Source of the DNA: Symbiodinium natans
Taxonomy: Eukaryota > Sar > Dinophyceae > Suessiales > Symbiodiniaceae
Reading direction: 5' to 3'
NCBI GenBank assembly: GCA_905221605.1
Contig: CAJNDS010000183.1
Span: forward strand, 139,606 to 203,605
Length of the DNA stretch: 64,000 nt
Shown in pieces: positions 31,565-40,872 of the stretch (position 1 is its first letter; each line of letters begins with the position of its first letter). The position numbers and the translations under genes are program-made. Under the pieces are notes generated by a model. It was not told the origin of the DNA. It made no database searches and saw only the letters and a list, made by a program, of their open reading frames with translations.

Positions 31565-33470
31565 TGTTCCTCCCTGATGCCAGCAATCCTTAATAAGGAT
31601 TACCATAGGGGGTTCTATCATCCCTATTAAGGACAACATCCCAACTCACAGCACTGGGAAGTGGAAGGTGGCCTACTAAGTATCCTACGATCACGACCCT
31701 CCCAGCTGGGCGATGGGCCATCCTCGCTGTTGCTGAGCGCGTTAAGGTCGATCTTCACCCGCCTCACTCGGGAGTCGTCAGGGTAAAGTGGGGGTTCTTT
31801 GGCAGCCTTGGCTGCCAGGGTCTAGGGTTTAGGGTAGAGGTAGAGGGCATGAAAAGACAAAATAAAAAAACAAAGTCCCTAAACCCTAAGCTTTGAAATC
31901 CTAAACTGCTCCCATCAACAATCGTCAACACGTGCTGGGAAGTACCGCAGGACCAAAGATCAGGGCTTTGGGTCTACGGTTTAGCGTTCAGGGCTCCATG
32001 GCCCTGGGTTTAGGGTTTAGGGTTTAGGGTTTAGGGTTTAGGGTTTAGGGTTTAGGGTTTAGGGTTTAGGGTTTAGGGTTTAGGGTTTAGGGTTTAGGGT
32101 TTAGGGTTTAGGGCTTGGTTTAGGGTTAGGTTTAGGGTTTAGGGTTTAGGGTTTAGGGTTTAGGGTTTAGGGTTTAGGGTTTAGGGTTTAGGGTTTAGGG
32201 TTTAGGGTTTAGGGTTTAGGGTTTAGGGTTTAGGACCCCATATATACCCTCATGAAACCGAAAGGGCCCATACAGCGGAACCCTGTAAAGAAGGCAAGGA
32301 CCATGCAGCGACCCCTTCAGGCTCGGGTTGCCATCCAGTCCCTTCTTCGGGTTTAGGGTTTAGGGTTTAGGCTTTTAGGGTTTAGGGTCTGGGGTTTAGG
32401 GTTTAGGCTTTTAGGGTTTAGGCTGTTAGGGTTTGGGGTTTAGGGTTTAGGGTTTAGGCTTTTAGGGTTTAGGGTTTAAGGGGATTAGGGTTTAAGAGGT
32501 TTAGGGGCTCCATGGCCCTAAGTCTGCCCCTAGGCAAGCTTGGCTGCCCGGCCCGATGTCTTTCAGAAGGGAGATCCTGGGAGGGCTTAGGCCTGAGGGT
32601 TTAGGGTTTAGGGTTTAGGGTTTAGGGTTTAGGGTTTAGGGCGGAGAGACAACCGAAGTAGCATATCAAAATAGGGTACCCCTTCTTGGGGTTGGCGACT
32701 CGAAAGGGAACCTTGAACCAAACACCAGTGGGCTACCAAGTGGGTGTAGGTTTGGGGCCTTAGCGGCTGAAAAGCACACACTGAGGGATGCTGAATCTCC
32801 CACATGGGACGCCTGTTTCCGCATACGAAACTCCTGGCCAGCAGGGGCCTTCCCAAGATGGACGCACGAGATCTTGCGTCTGAAGTCGAGATCCCCTGAA
32901 CCCAGTGCTTTAAACCAAGCTCGCTCGAGGTAGAGCGCCACTAGGGATCCAGGCAACTGCTGCGACATAGCTTCCGGTGGTGGGAGGGCAAGGTTGCTTT
33001 GCCTTCACTAAGGGACTGCTCTAATTTGCTTTAAAGCCCAACAACGTCACACTTGGGGCGAGTTGGTGTGTTGATGGTGTGGGTTAGAGGAGGTCTCTGC
33101 AAGATGGGGCATACCCCAGCAGGTCCTTCTGCTTTGAAACCGGTGCTGCTCACAAAATGGCGCAACGCTGGCGACCGCGCATTGTGTCGTTCATGACATG
33201 CGGGTTCATGACGCAGTGAGCACCGACACACAAAACAGCCTCTACATGGAGCGCTTCAGTTTTCTTCTGTGCAGGATGCAGAGCCTCAGCAGAGCTGGAC
33301 TCAAATCTATAGCCGTGGCAAGAGCCACCGCAGTCGCAGGGGGCACTCGAAAGTTGCACGGGTCCAAACCTCTACGTGTCCAACACGAAGGGAGCGGATC
33401 AGGGATGAGGTCGCGATACCCGGACGTTGCAGAACTCTAGGTGTCTAGCTGTGGGCCAATCCTGAACCCT
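31565..33470. repeat. Segmental duplication, copy 1
   Basis: Collinear with 51975-53520 in direct orientation. Matching landmarks include an F5-like start, the CGATCACGACCCTCC and CTGCTCCCATCAACA segments, CCCTAAGTCTGCCCCTAGGC, and an extended stretch (about 32640-33470) of high identity. Copy 1 carries several hundred bp of TTTAGGG repeats (about 32005-32235 and 32350-32495) where copy 2 has other sequence. Open frames in the conserved part (for example minus 32666-32968) differ between copies by frameshifts. Confidence 0.88.
32005..32235 (+). repeat. Long telomere-like array inside the duplication
   Basis: About 32 units with one irregular region near 32113-32130. Largely absent from copy 2 of the duplication. 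Confidence 0.97.
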
Positions 33471-33660
33471 GAGCCCTATACTTATAAATCCTAAGCCCTA
33501 TATTCGAAACCCCAAGCCCTACATTATAAACCCTAAGCCCTATGTATTCTAACCCTAAGCCCTACATATATATATATATGTATATGAGACCTCAAGCCCT
33601 ATATTATAAACCCCAAGCCCTTTAAGTACAAACCCTAAGCCCCATATTAGAAACCAACTA
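33455..33660. repeat. 20-30 bp tandem repeat (AACCCCAAGCCCTATATTATA)
   Basis: About seven degenerate units each with (T)AAGCCCTA followed by an AT-rich spacer. The same motif occurs after copy 2 of the duplication (53745-53830), so it belongs to the duplicated unit. Confidence 0.8.
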
Positions 33661-34150
33661 CGTTTTTATACCGCTAATATCTTTTACTAATGTTATATAA
33701 TCAAACAACGAATATTATTAAGTTCATTATTGTTATCGTTTTTGTCGTGATTACTTTATTACTATTGTTACTATTGTTGCAGTTACTTTTTTAGTATCAA
33801 TGTTTACTTCGGCCCCAAGTTACGGTATACTTGCTCGGTCACAGGATCCTCCCAGTACTCGGGTACAAATCATTGAGTCAGTAAGAGAATACAGGTTCGG
33901 TACTACTACACCGGGCTACGAACGGGTTGGCACTGCCCTGTAACTTCACCTGCGCTGAACTCCGTGAACGCTGACGAGCCGTTTTGGCCGACAATGAACG
34001 TCATACGGTACAGGAACCTAAAACATTTCCGATACTATCCCTAAACCCTAAACCCTAAAATATTTAAATCTATATTGCCTGGAACTAACTGGCCGACTTC
34101 ATCCTTCCTTGTCTAGTTTCCGATCTTATCGGGTTTGCCGCAAACCCTTT
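33661..34150. other. AT-rich gene-free stretch
   Basis: AT-rich with TTATTACTATTGTTACTATT-type microsatellite character at 33700-33790, then unique sequence. Confidence 0.4.
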
Positions 34151-34365
34151 ACTATAGGGGCCTTGATAATCAGAATAGGGTTTGGGGGCCCATGATACTA
34201 TAATTAAGATATGGAACCCCCCAAAATAGTATTGGTAATTACTTAATACCCTACATTAATGTAGGAACCTGATTAAGAAACCCTGGGTCTTTATTAGGGT
34301 TCTGAATATGGAACCTATTTTGGGTTTTTTGAGCCAGGGTTTCTCAATCAGGTTCCTACATTACC
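34151..34365. mobile_element. F3 element plus a second foldback
   Basis: F3 motifs TATAGGGGCCTTGATAATCAG and CCCATGATACTATAATTAAG (34151-34260) run into a larger inverted repeat: ATGTAGGAACCTGATTAAGAAACCC (from about 34259) pairs with GGGTTTCTCAATCAGGTTCC (to about 34360). Confidence 0.7.
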
Positions 34366-35321
34366 CTTTTACAAACATGCTACAAAGGGACCGAGTCTTT
34401 GGCTTCGTGCCGCTCCTCCCCCACACGAAAGCGGGCGTTGCGATGCGTCATTGCAGCTGCGTTGCGAAAGGTGCCTCGGGCAGGGGCTTTCGGATTTCGT
34501 TACGTCGTTAGCTGTTCTGGCAATGCATTTCAACTCTTGAATTAATTGTTCGTATCCTGACATTATATATGTCGTTTCAGAACTCTGCAGCGTTTAAACG
34601 ACTCCGACTCTGAAAAGTGTCAGATCTTTGCAGGGTGGAGGGCGTTTTACATTAAACTCAAAAACCCGAAGTCTACCGGTGTTAAATTATTAGGCTCCAA
34701 CCTGGGGACCTGGACCTGGAGGTACCCCAGGCGCTTCAGAAAGGATCCAAATAATGGAACCCAGGAAGCACCGTCTGGGTTTAGGGCTGCAGGGTGGGCT
34801 GCACGGCTTTAAGGTTTAGGATTTAGTTAAGTGTTTTCCAAAATCCTTCTCCCAGAAATACTCCCTGCCCGGGGTGTTTTCGCATCCCTTTCTGCGCTCT
34901 AACAAAAAGTACGTCAGCAAAATCCAACTACAACATGCGCTCTTACGTCAAGCCACCTATCTTGCCAGAGTGTGCGACAGCTTCCTCGTCCCACATCTCA
35001 CTGGCGAGATTGTGTGCCTCACTCGACAGCTTTTCTTGTCGGAGAGACCATGGGGCTTGGCGATTCTCTCGGCCCGGCCGCAGGCACGGCTGGTGAAGTG
35101 GTTTCTCGTTGAAAACGGGCACCTCTTCGATCGTCTGGGTCATGTTGTTGAAGTTGTCAGGTAAGAGCTGCAGCAGGACGTTGTTTCGGGGACTCTTTCG
35201 GAGCTGCAGCAGGACGCTTCAGACTAACACACCTAAACCTGAAAACCCTAAAGCGGAGGATCCTGCCTTTTGTTTTGGAGCTATGACCTCTGGAAGGTCG
35301 AGGAGCAGAGAGCTTAGCAGG
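34366..35321. other. Gene-free or unresolved stretch
   Basis: Short open frames (34874-35164 plus, 34943-35143 minus) were inspected and not recognised. Confidence 0.3.
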
Positions 35322-35442
35322 CCTAGAGTTGCACGTGGGCTATGTGGCTATAGCCTAACCTCCTTTAAAGAGGTTATTTTGGGGATTACTGGTAGGGGAC
35401 TACTATACTAGGCGGGATACTTAGACTATAGCCCACATGTGT
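35322..35442. mobile_element. Foldback element
   Basis: GCACGTGGGCTATGTGGCTATAG at left pairs with CTATAGCCCACATGTG at right, loop about 80 bp with an AACCTCCTTTAAAGAGGTT inner palindrome. Confidence 0.6.
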
Positions 35443-35646
35443 TTGAAGGTTTTCGTCTCCGGCAGTTGCGTCGTGTTGCCCCAGGCTTTTGAAAAACTTC
35501 ACGAGAGGGCTCAGCCCTGCAGAAGATGAAAACGCGTGCAATGCCCTTTCTAGGCAACCCAAATTCGCTAAATATTATAATGAAAATAAGGGAACACCAT
35601 GCATCACATAAAATTGTGGCCTCAATAAGCCTCGGAGCTGAAGATC

Positions 35647-35732
35647 CTACACCTCAAAGCTGCAGGTCAAGCCCTGGAAGATCGCCTCCGGGAGCTCTGC
35701 CAGCTGGTTGTGCGACAAACACAGCGTCTCAA
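35647..35732 (-). pseudogene. Out-of-frame remnant of the last LRR
   Basis: Beyond the stop at 35729 the LRR pattern continues in another frame for one more repeat and ends at a stop near 35647-35649. The shift is explained by an extra 4 bp (GGGAGGGAGG in place of GGGAGG) near 35733-35741. Either the extra bases are a real truncating mutation or they are an assembly error. Confidence 0.75.
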
Positions 35733-38374
35733 GGGAGGGAGGTCAAGCCCTGGAAGATCTTCTCGGTGAGCTCTGAAAGCTGGTTGTGCGACAAATACAG
35801 CAACTCAAGGGAGGTCAAGCCCTGGAAGATCTTCTCCGGGATCTCTTCCAACTTGTTGTTGCGCAAAAACAGCATGCGAAGGGAGGTCAAGCCCTGGAAG
35901 ATCACCTCCGGGAGCTCTGCCAGCTGGTTGTGCGACAAATCCAGCTTCTGAAGGGAGGTCAAGCCCTGGAAGATCGCCTCCGGGAGCTCTGCCAGGTGGT
36001 TCCTGTTCAAATCCAGCTCCTGCAGGGAGGTCAAGCCCTGGAAGATGGCCTCCGGGAGCTCTGCCAGCTTGTAGTTTTGGCCCATTTCCAGCCTCTGAAG
36101 CGAGGTCAAGTTCTGGAAGATCTTCTCCGGGATCTCTTCCAGCTTGTTGTTGCTCAAAAACAGCATGCTAAGGGAGGTCAAGCCCTGGAAGATCGCCTTC
36201 GGGAGCTCTGCCAGCTGGTTGTGCGACAAACCCAGCTTCTGAAGGGAGGTCAAGCCCTGGAAGACCGTTTGCGGCAGCTCTGCCAGGTCGTTCCAGCTCA
36301 AACCCAGCTTCTGAAGGGAGGTCAAGCCCTGGAAGATCGCCTCCGGGAGCTCTGCCAGGTGGTTCCTGTTCAAATCCAGCTCCTGCAGGGAGGTCAAGCC
36401 CTGGAAGATGGCCTCCGGGAGCTCTGCCAGCTTGTAGTTTTGGCCCATTTCCAGCCTCTGAAGCGAGGTCAAGTTCTGGAAGATCTTCTCCGGGATCTCT
36501 TCCAGCTTGTTGTTGCTCAAAAACAGCATGCTAAGGGAGGTCAAGCCCTGGAAGATCGCCTTCGGGAGCTCTGCCAGCTGGTTGTGCGACAAACCCAGCT
36601 TCTGAAGGGAGGTCAAGCCCTGGAAGACCGTTTGCGGCAGCTCTGCCAGGTCGTTCCAGCTCAAACCCAGCTTCTGAAGGGAGGTCAAGCCCTGGAAGAT
36701 CGCCTCCGGGAGCTCTGCCAGGTGGTTCCTGTTCAAATCCAGCTCCTGCAGGGAGGTCAAGCCCTGGAAGATCGCCTCCGGGAGCTCTGCCAGGTTGTTG
36801 CTGCTCAAATCCAGCGTCTCAAGGGAGGTCAAGCCCTGGAAGATCGCCTCCGGGAGCTTTGCCAGGTTGTTTACGCTCAAATCCAGCGTCTCAAGGGAGG
36901 TCAAGCCCTGGAAGACCGTTTGCGGGAGCTCTGCCATGTGGTTGTAGATCAAATCCAGCTTCTGAAGGGAGGTCAAGCCCTGGAAGATCGCCTCCGGGAG
37001 CTCTGCCAGGTCGTTCCTGTTCAAATCCAGCTCCTGCAAAGAGGTCAAGCCCTGGAAGATCGCCTCCGGGAGCTCTGCCAGCTTGTAGTTTCGGCCCATT
37101 TCCAGCTTCTGAAGCGAGGTCAAGTTCTGGAAGATCGTCTCCGGGAGCTCTGCCAGGTTGTTGTCGCTCAAATCCAGCGTCTCAAGGGAGGTCAAGCCCT
37201 GGAAGACCGTTTGCGGGAGCTCTGCCAGCTCGTTTTTGCACATTCGCAGCTCCTGAAGCAAGGTCAAGCTCTGGAAGATCGCCTCCGGGAGCTCTGTCAG
37301 CTGGTTGAGCGACAAAGACAGCGTCTCAAGGGAGGTCAAGCCCTGGAAGACCGTTTGCGGCAGCTCTGCCAGGTCGTTCCAGCTCAAATCCAGCTCCTGC
37401 AGGGAGGTCAAGCCCTGGAAGATCGTTTCCGGGAGCTCTACCAGCTTGTTTTGGCCCAGTATGCCCAGCTTCTGAAGGGAGGTCAAGCCCCGGAAGACCT
37501 TCTCCGGGAGCTCTGGCAGGTTGTTGTTGCCCAGATCCAGCGTCTCAAGGGAGGTCAAGCTCTGGAAGATCGCCTCCGGGAGCTTCGCCAGGTAGTTGTC
37601 GTGTAAATCCAGCGTCTCAAGGGAGGTTAAGTTCTGGAAGATCGCCTCCGGGAGCTTTGCCAGTTTGTTGTTTCTCAAATCCAGCTTCTGAAGCGAGGTC
37701 AAGCCCTGGAAGACCGTTTGCGGGAGCTCTGCCAGCTGGTTGTGCAACAAATACAGCGTCTCAAGGGAGGTCAAGCCTGCAAAGGCGTGGTCGGAGACGT
37801 TGAGGAGCTTGTTGTTGCCGAGGTCCAGGACTCGGAGTCTGTGGAGGTGGGCGAAGTTGGCGTCCTCCAAGGTTGTCAGCCCGTTCTCGCTGACATCCAC
37901 CACTTCCAGCCAGAGGTTCTGCGTGAAGTTCGGCAAACTCACAAGCCGGTTCCCTTCCACGGTTCGATGGCCCTTTTTGTCGGTCTTGCCACCTAGAAGG
38001 AGCTGCTCCAAGCTGAGCAGCGGTTTGAGAACCTGGGTGGGGAGGTCGGTGATACTGTTTTCGCTGAGCGACAGGAGGCGCAGCTGCGCCAGGCCGTCGA
38101 AGGCCTCATCCTCCAGGTGCTCGAGGCGTCCTCTGCCCAGGTCCAGGGCTTCCAGGCAGCTCAGGCGCCGGAATCGTTTCGACGGCAGCGAGGTCAACGT
38201 GTTGTTGGAGAGGGATAGGCGCCGCACATAGCAGCCCAAGGGGTCCAACGCTGCTTGGGCGATGCTGTGGAAGCCAGTCAGGGCCAGCTCCGGCTGTCGG
38301 AGTACAGCTGCTAACCTGCAGCTTTCCAGGCGCACGGGCGGGCTCAGGCAGATTTTGGTCCCTGCCGACGAACC
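35729..38374 (-). CDS. Leucine-rich repeat exon (C-terminal region)
   Basis: This is the strongest coding signal in the window. The open frame has no stop for about 880 codons. It starts with a divergent cap (around VRLESCRLAAVL) and about five irregular LRRs, then some 28 highly regular 24-residue repeats of the form LxxLxLxxNxLAELPxxIFQGLTSLQ. That is the typical LxxLxLxxN motif of surface or receptor-type LRRs, which form a curved solenoid used in protein binding. Every fifth or sixth unit is 25 residues (NYKLAELPE). A five-repeat block of 363 bp is tandemly duplicated almost exactly (about 36002-36364 and 36365-36727), so the array is being expanded and homogenised. No transmembrane segment follows the repeats. 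The 5' limit is taken from a GT-AG join at 38375-38400; alternatively the exon could simply begin at an ATG at 38434. Confidence 0.9.
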   Translation of the reverse strand, partial: GSSAGTKICLSPPVRLESCRLAAVLRQPELALTGFHSIAQAALDPLGCYVRRLSLSNNTLTSLPSKRFRRLSCLEALDLGRGRLEHLEDEAFDGLAQLRLLSLSENSITDLPTQVLKPLLSLEQLLLGGKTDKKGHRTVEGNRLVSLPNFTQNLWLEVVDVSENGLTTLEDANFAHLHRLRVLDLGNNKLLNVSDHAFAGLTSLETLYLLHNQLAELPQTVFQGLTSLQKLDLRNNKLAKLPEAIFQNLTSLETLDLHDNYLAKLPEAIFQSLTSLETLDLGNNNLPELPEKVFRGLTSLQKLGILGQNKLVELPETIFQGLTSLQELDLSWNDLAELPQTVFQGLTSLETLSLSLNQLTELPEAIFQSLTLLQELRMCKNELAELPQTVFQGLTSLETLDLSDNNLAELPETIFQNLTSLQKLEMGRNYKLAELPEAIFQGLTSLQELDLNRNDLAELPEAIFQGLTSLQKLDLIYNHMAELPQTVFQGLTSLETLDLSVNNLAKLPEAIFQGLTSLETLDLSSNNLAELPEAIFQGLTSLQELDLNRNHLAELPEAIFQGLTSLQKLGLSWNDLAELPQTVFQGLTSLQKLGLSHNQLAELPKAIFQGLTSLSMLFLSNNKLEEIPEKIFQNLTSLQRLEMGQNYKLAELPEAIFQGLTSLQELDLNRNHLAELPEAIFQGLTSLQKLGLSWNDLAELPQTVFQGLTSLQKLGLSHNQLAELPKAIFQGLTSLSMLFLSNNKLEEIPEKIFQNLTSLQRLEMGQNYKLAELPEAIFQGLTSLQELDLNRNHLAELPEAIFQGLTSLQKLDLSHNQLAELPEVIFQGLTSLRMLFLRNNKLEEIPEKIFQGLTSLELLYLSHNQLSELTEKIFQGLTSLP

Positions 38375-38400
38375 CTTAGTGTCAGGCTGGTGTGTCCAAC

Positions 38401-38607
38401 CTCGGAGACGCACTCCGTGCCCAATGGCAGCCAAGCAGCGGTGCGCCCGTCAGCGTTGCGCCAAGCAGCGCTGTGCCACTCGATCTTCCCACTCGGCACG
38501 ACGTCAGATACACTTTTCACACCGAAGTGAACGTGTGGACCGTACGTGATGCTGTTCACGGTCAACGTGTCATATCTCATCTTCTCGACGTCCTCTGCGA
38601 ACAGCTG
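38401..38607 (-). CDS. Exon before the LRRs
   Basis: Open frame containing VEKMRYDTLTV and ITYGPHVHFGVKS, ending ...TECVSE. It joins the LRR exon in phase through a candidate 26 nt GT-AG intron (38375-38400). The upstream limit is one of several AG sites near 38607. No domain recognised; it looks like a soluble beta-rich segment. Confidence 0.6.
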
Positions 38608-38719
38608 CATACTGATTTTACCATCGAATCGAGTTCAGGAAGCAACGAAAGATGATGATTTTGCTTTTATGAATTGCCAGGAAATCGTACAGTGTGAACC
38701 CCTTTCAAGAAGCCTAATT

Positions 38720-39019
38720 CTCGAAGTCCTCCAGGTAGATGACCCGGTCATTGCCCTCCGGGACCTCGATGGTGCAATAGTAGTTGTTGCTGATGCAGCC
38801 GTCATCGTGTAGGGTGCAGGACCTGAGCGGCCAACAGAACAACGAATGCACAATTTCGCCCTCTGCCCGTGTCAAGAAAACTGCGAGATAAGCTTTGTCA
38901 GGATCGGGCCCGTGGGTGATAGTCCAACGCCCAAGGTCCTCCGGCACCGTGCAGAAAATGACCGACATGTCAGAGGACAAACGGGCGAGGAGATTTTCAG
39001 CAATGACATTCCTCTTCGT
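38720..39019 (-). CDS. Soluble domain exon
   Basis: About 100 codons including MSVIFCTVPEDLGRW, KAYLAVFLTRAEGE and the cysteine-bearing CTLHDDGC, ending near VIYLE. The frame closes shortly after a GAG|GA site, which I take as a GA-type donor. The composition is strongly protein-like with four or five cysteines, suggesting an extracellular or lumenal fold between the membrane part and the LRRs. Family not recognised. Confidence 0.65.
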
Positions 39020-39186
39020 CTTAGAACCCCTTGACACTTCTCACCCTGGTCCTGGCCAGAGGTTGGAGCAGACCCAGAAGATCTTACGCTCCGATGCAGC
39101 GGCGCCGGGTCCTGCGACAGAGCGATGCCGTCTGATCCAGCCTTCAAGCGTCAGTCCTGACTTCTGCTTAACCGGCTTAGCCTCGC

Positions 39187-39512
39187 CTCCTGAGAGCAGC
39201 GGCACGGGAAGCATCTGAAGTCGCCGGAGTGCCCGGGGTACGTATCCGGGGAGCGAAGAAACAGATAAAGTACCAGAAGCAGGATGGGGGAGTACAGTGC
39301 CTTGAGGCATCGCAGCACCAGCCGGCGATGACGGGCAGGAAAGACTGTGCTGTCAATGATCGGTTGCTTCGATTGCGCTGGCTCCACAGAGCTCCCACCC
39401 AGAGCCTTGGCACGCTCGACAGAGCGGCAGGCACAACAGGTGTGCGCAAGGCTGATGTACACCGCCAGGAATTGTAGGATGTCAGAGGGGAAGGCGAAGG
39501 TTGGGCTTATGC
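39187..39512 (-). CDS. Transmembrane exon (two segments)
   Basis: Begins after an AG|G acceptor and ends at GAG|GCGAGG. The first hydrophobic segment lies around ILQFLAVYISLAHTC and is followed by a Cys-rich CCACRSVERAK. The second is ALYSPILLLVLYLFL, preceded by basic RRLVLRCLK. The linker PAQSKQPIIDSTVFPARH lies between them. Two short hydrophobic helices flanking a loop are consistent with the end of a multi-pass membrane domain. Confidence 0.72.
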
Positions 39513-39560
39513 CTCAGTGCGCATGACGCGAGCTGCCCGAAAGTTCTGGCGACAGTTTCA

Positions 39561-39668
39561 TTCGTGCTCAAGTCTGTTCAGGCTGCTGTTGCTGAGGTCC
39601 AGCTCCTCCGCATCCCCGAAGTTGCCACGCACGGTCGTCTCCAGCGTCAGCTCGGACATGGCGGTCAC
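39561..39668 (-). CDS. Candidate short exon
   Basis: Starts after a CAG acceptor at GTG and encodes a hydrophilic stretch (VTAMSELTLETTVRGNFG...), with an LRR-like end (ELDLSNSSLNRLE). It fits between flanking membrane exons as a loop. Its 3' limit is unclear. Confidence 0.5.
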
Positions 39669-39739
39669 CTGAGCCGTGCTGAACTGACTCTCGGCACGGC
39701 CTTCTCTAAATCTTGCTTTTGATTTCAACAAGGAGCCAC

Positions 39740-39798
39740 GGTGAGCAAGTAGGTGAGCATGTACCCCAGATCCATCACCACATCCATGACGGCAGCAC
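39740..39798 (-). CDS. Candidate transmembrane mini-exon
   Basis: About 20 codons, VMDVVMDLGYMLTYLLT, a single hydrophobic helix. It is bounded by GAG|GT acceptor sequence and an ACC|GT donor that keeps phase 0 with the next candidate exon. Confidence 0.5.
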
Positions 39799-39899
39799 CT
39801 CGGCTTTGTCCCCCGCAGGAAGACACGTCGTCTACACGTCCCCTCGCTGTCACTCGCTCTCGCTCACTCCGAGGGGCCATAGCGACACCACCGGGAATC

Positions 39900-40040
39900 T
39901 GGCCGCACAAAGAGGATACTCGGGTACAGGCTGTTGAAGGTCAGCAGCACATAGAAGATCCAGAAGTATCGTTTCAGAACCGAGGCTGCTGGGATGTTCT
40001 GATAAATTGCAAATGTGACGGTTCCTCCCAGAAGCGGTAC
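39900..40040 (-). CDS. Transmembrane exon
   Basis: Acceptor CCCCCCAG| at 40041. Encodes GGTVTFAIYQNIPAASVLK followed by the hydrophobic helix FWIFYVLLTFNSLYPSILFV. The frame is phase 0 with the preceding exon. The donor is either a GC at about 39903 or a GT slightly downstream. Confidence 0.65.
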
Positions 40041-40281
40041 CTGGGGGGCACCTTTACGTCCTGGATTGCACTGATTCGGACGCTTACTGCAAACATGGCG
40101 TACTTTCCCGACGATTCGGGGAGTATCTGAGGCACCCTGTCCTACAAGTATTGGTGAGAACCCACCTTCCCGAAGGCTTGCAGGAGCACGGTCATTATCT
40201 GGATCAGTGCGACCTTTCAAGGCGCTCAGGTCAGAAAAGCGCACGACATGATTCAAGGAACTCTTGCTTCGCAAGCCTTGC

Positions 40282-40442
40282 CTTGACAACGTAGCAGTTG
40301 CCGTGGACTCCAAAGTGCCGCTCGAAGATGATCTGGGAAGGTTTCAACCTCCATTGTCTGCTGTTGCTGTTCATGAAGAACACCACCACATAATGATAAT
40401 TGAAGGATTTGGACCGCCTGATGAGTTGGCCGCTCTTCCTCC
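40282..40442 (-). CDS. Exon with basic soluble segment
   Basis: Starts after GTTAG|G and ends AAG|GCAAGG, in phase with the next exon. It encodes KSGQLIRRSKSFNYHYVVVF and ...QIIFERHFGVHGNCYVV, a basic, strongly protein-like stretch that has no ATG and so is easily missed by ATG-based ORF searches. Upstream is the long minisatellite-bearing intron. Confidence 0.65.
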
Positions 40443-40716
40443 CTAACTTTCACCTGCGATTTCCTTCTGAACAGTGCGCAACCAAAGAATGCAGCCTGAC
40501 ACGGACTCTAAGCACGCCAGATCTATTGCTGCACAAATCGGCCTGCGGGACACCCGACGCCGGCACCGCAGAAGGTCGTGACCTCAAGCTAAACAGGTTG
40601 TTTCGCAAGGAAAGTCTTTGCAAACGCCAAGTGTTGAACGAAGTGTTCCTCTCGTACTGTGCTTCGACTACTGTCGTAGCATGTCGTATCTTCGAGTTCA
40701 TCCATAGGACAAAGCT

Positions 40717-40748
<32 letters not shown>

Positions 40749-40872
40749 ACTTCCCTATCGGCGGGTCATGAATCCGACACTTTGGGACTTCTGTGTCTCA
40801 ACAATCTGAAGTGCCGACATGGAAGGATCAAAAAGCACCTTTTCTGACACCGCTAGCCTCGAAGCGGTGGCA

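Noticed and set aside
32666-33440. Protein-like frames conserved between the two duplicated segments
   Set aside because: Conservation is at DNA level on both strands, and the frames shift between copies, which argues against protein selection.
35786-37606. 606-codon plus-strand open frame
   Set aside because: Antisense shadow of the LRR repeats: the 72 bp periodicity without stops leaves the opposite strand open as well. The LRR strand has the recognisable motif.
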